From: Arthrobacter sp. zg-Y238
GTDB lineage: Bacteria; Actinomycetota; Actinomycetes; Actinomycetales; Micrococcaceae
Assembly: GCF_024385525.1 (NCBI RefSeq)
Contig: NZ_JANFLU010000014.1
Span: 1 to 60,194 of the forward strand
DNA: 60,194 bases
Direction of reading: 5' to 3'
This document shows positions 60,018 to 60,194 of this stretch, one piece after another (position 1 is the stretch's first letter; every line of letters begins with the position of its first letter). The notes under the pieces are model-generated. The model saw nothing but the letters and a program-made list of their open reading frames with translations, was not told the DNA's origin and ran no database searches. A program made the translations under genes and the position numbers.

Positions 60018-60087
60018 AGCCGGTTTCGAATTTAGTGCAGTGCCTGCAGCCAATTTTCCTTGGCTCGGGTGCTGTGTCTGTAACACA

Positions 60088-60194
<107 letters not shown>

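Larger units (their letters stand above)
59599..60087 (+). other. Ribosomal RNA operon promoter and leader region, no gene
   Basis: No protein gene. It holds the terminator of the glucan operon (59610-59638), a strong rrn-type promoter (59812-59841), the actinobacterial rrn leader motif TTGAGAACTCAATAGTGTG (near 59919-59937), and a hairpin with a seven-T run at 59980-60017. The rest is AT-richer than the genes, as usual for rrn leaders. Confidence 0.85.

Overview
The window is a chromosomal segment of a high-GC Gram-positive bacterium of the order Micrococcales, most likely an Arthrobacter relative (family Micrococcaceae). The signs are a proteasome activator ending in GQYL, CarD, a GlgE/TreS/maltokinase route to alpha-glucan, the actinobacterial gene orders gpmA-phoU-senX3-regX3 and lpqE-carD-ispD-ispF-cysS-rlmB, many starts that look leaderless, and the 5' end of a 16S rRNA gene of Micrococcaceae type. 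I see no insertion sequence, prophage, CRISPR array or change in base composition that would suggest recent transfer.

Layout. 197-2318: the proteasome activator gene bpa/pafE, a small partner gene and an aldo/keto reductase. 2381-30688: a flagellar cluster of 34 genes. The minus-strand operon flgN-flgK-flgL-fliW diverges from fliA (sigma-28). It is followed by fliC, fliD-fliS-fliT-like, and a long operon with rod, basal-body, export-ATPase, hook-length and hook genes (flgB to flgE). Then come flbD-motA-motB, and fliM-fliN-fliO-fliP-fliQ-fliR-flhB-flhA, an FlhF-like gene and csrA. 30876-37646: a small unknown gene, tRNA-Thr(CGT), an exported TAP-family hydrolase, holB-tmk, a PLP sulfur-amino-acid enzyme, a DUF2516 membrane protein and a methyltransferase. 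38052-41616: gpmA, phoU and the phosphate-sensing pair senX3-regX3. 41687-46862: lpqE-like lipoprotein, carD, ispD, ispF, cysS, rlmB. 46897-59598: alpha-glucan metabolism (glgX, glgP, glgE, treS and a maltokinase-GlgB fusion). 59599 to the end: an rrn promoter and leader, then the start of 16S rRNA.

How it works together. Flagellar control seems to be built into the cluster. Four sites of the form T(A/T)AC-N15-GCCGA(T/A)A(A/G) precede flgN, fliC, flgB and fliM, and a weaker one precedes flbD, so FliA from within the cluster could switch on most of it. A second layer is implied by fliW at one end, csrA at the other, and a fliC leader that carries a GGA in a hairpin loop and another GGA in the Shine-Dalgarno sequence. 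The machine itself looks reduced: no flgF, flgG, fliL, flgM, flhG or chemotaxis gene is present, FliM lacks the usual CheY-binding start, and the FlhF-like protein lacks a P-loop. An NlpC/P60 hydrolase sits where a FlgJ-type muramidase might be expected.

The glycogen block holds almost a complete GlgE cycle: TreS makes maltose, the maltokinase domain phosphorylates it, GlgE polymerises maltose-1-phosphate, GlgB branches, and GlgX and GlgP break the polymer down. The maltokinase and branching enzyme are one reading frame, with a plausible internal start for a separate branching enzyme. A four-unit, 11-bp-periodic PHO-box-like array lies between phoU and senX3.
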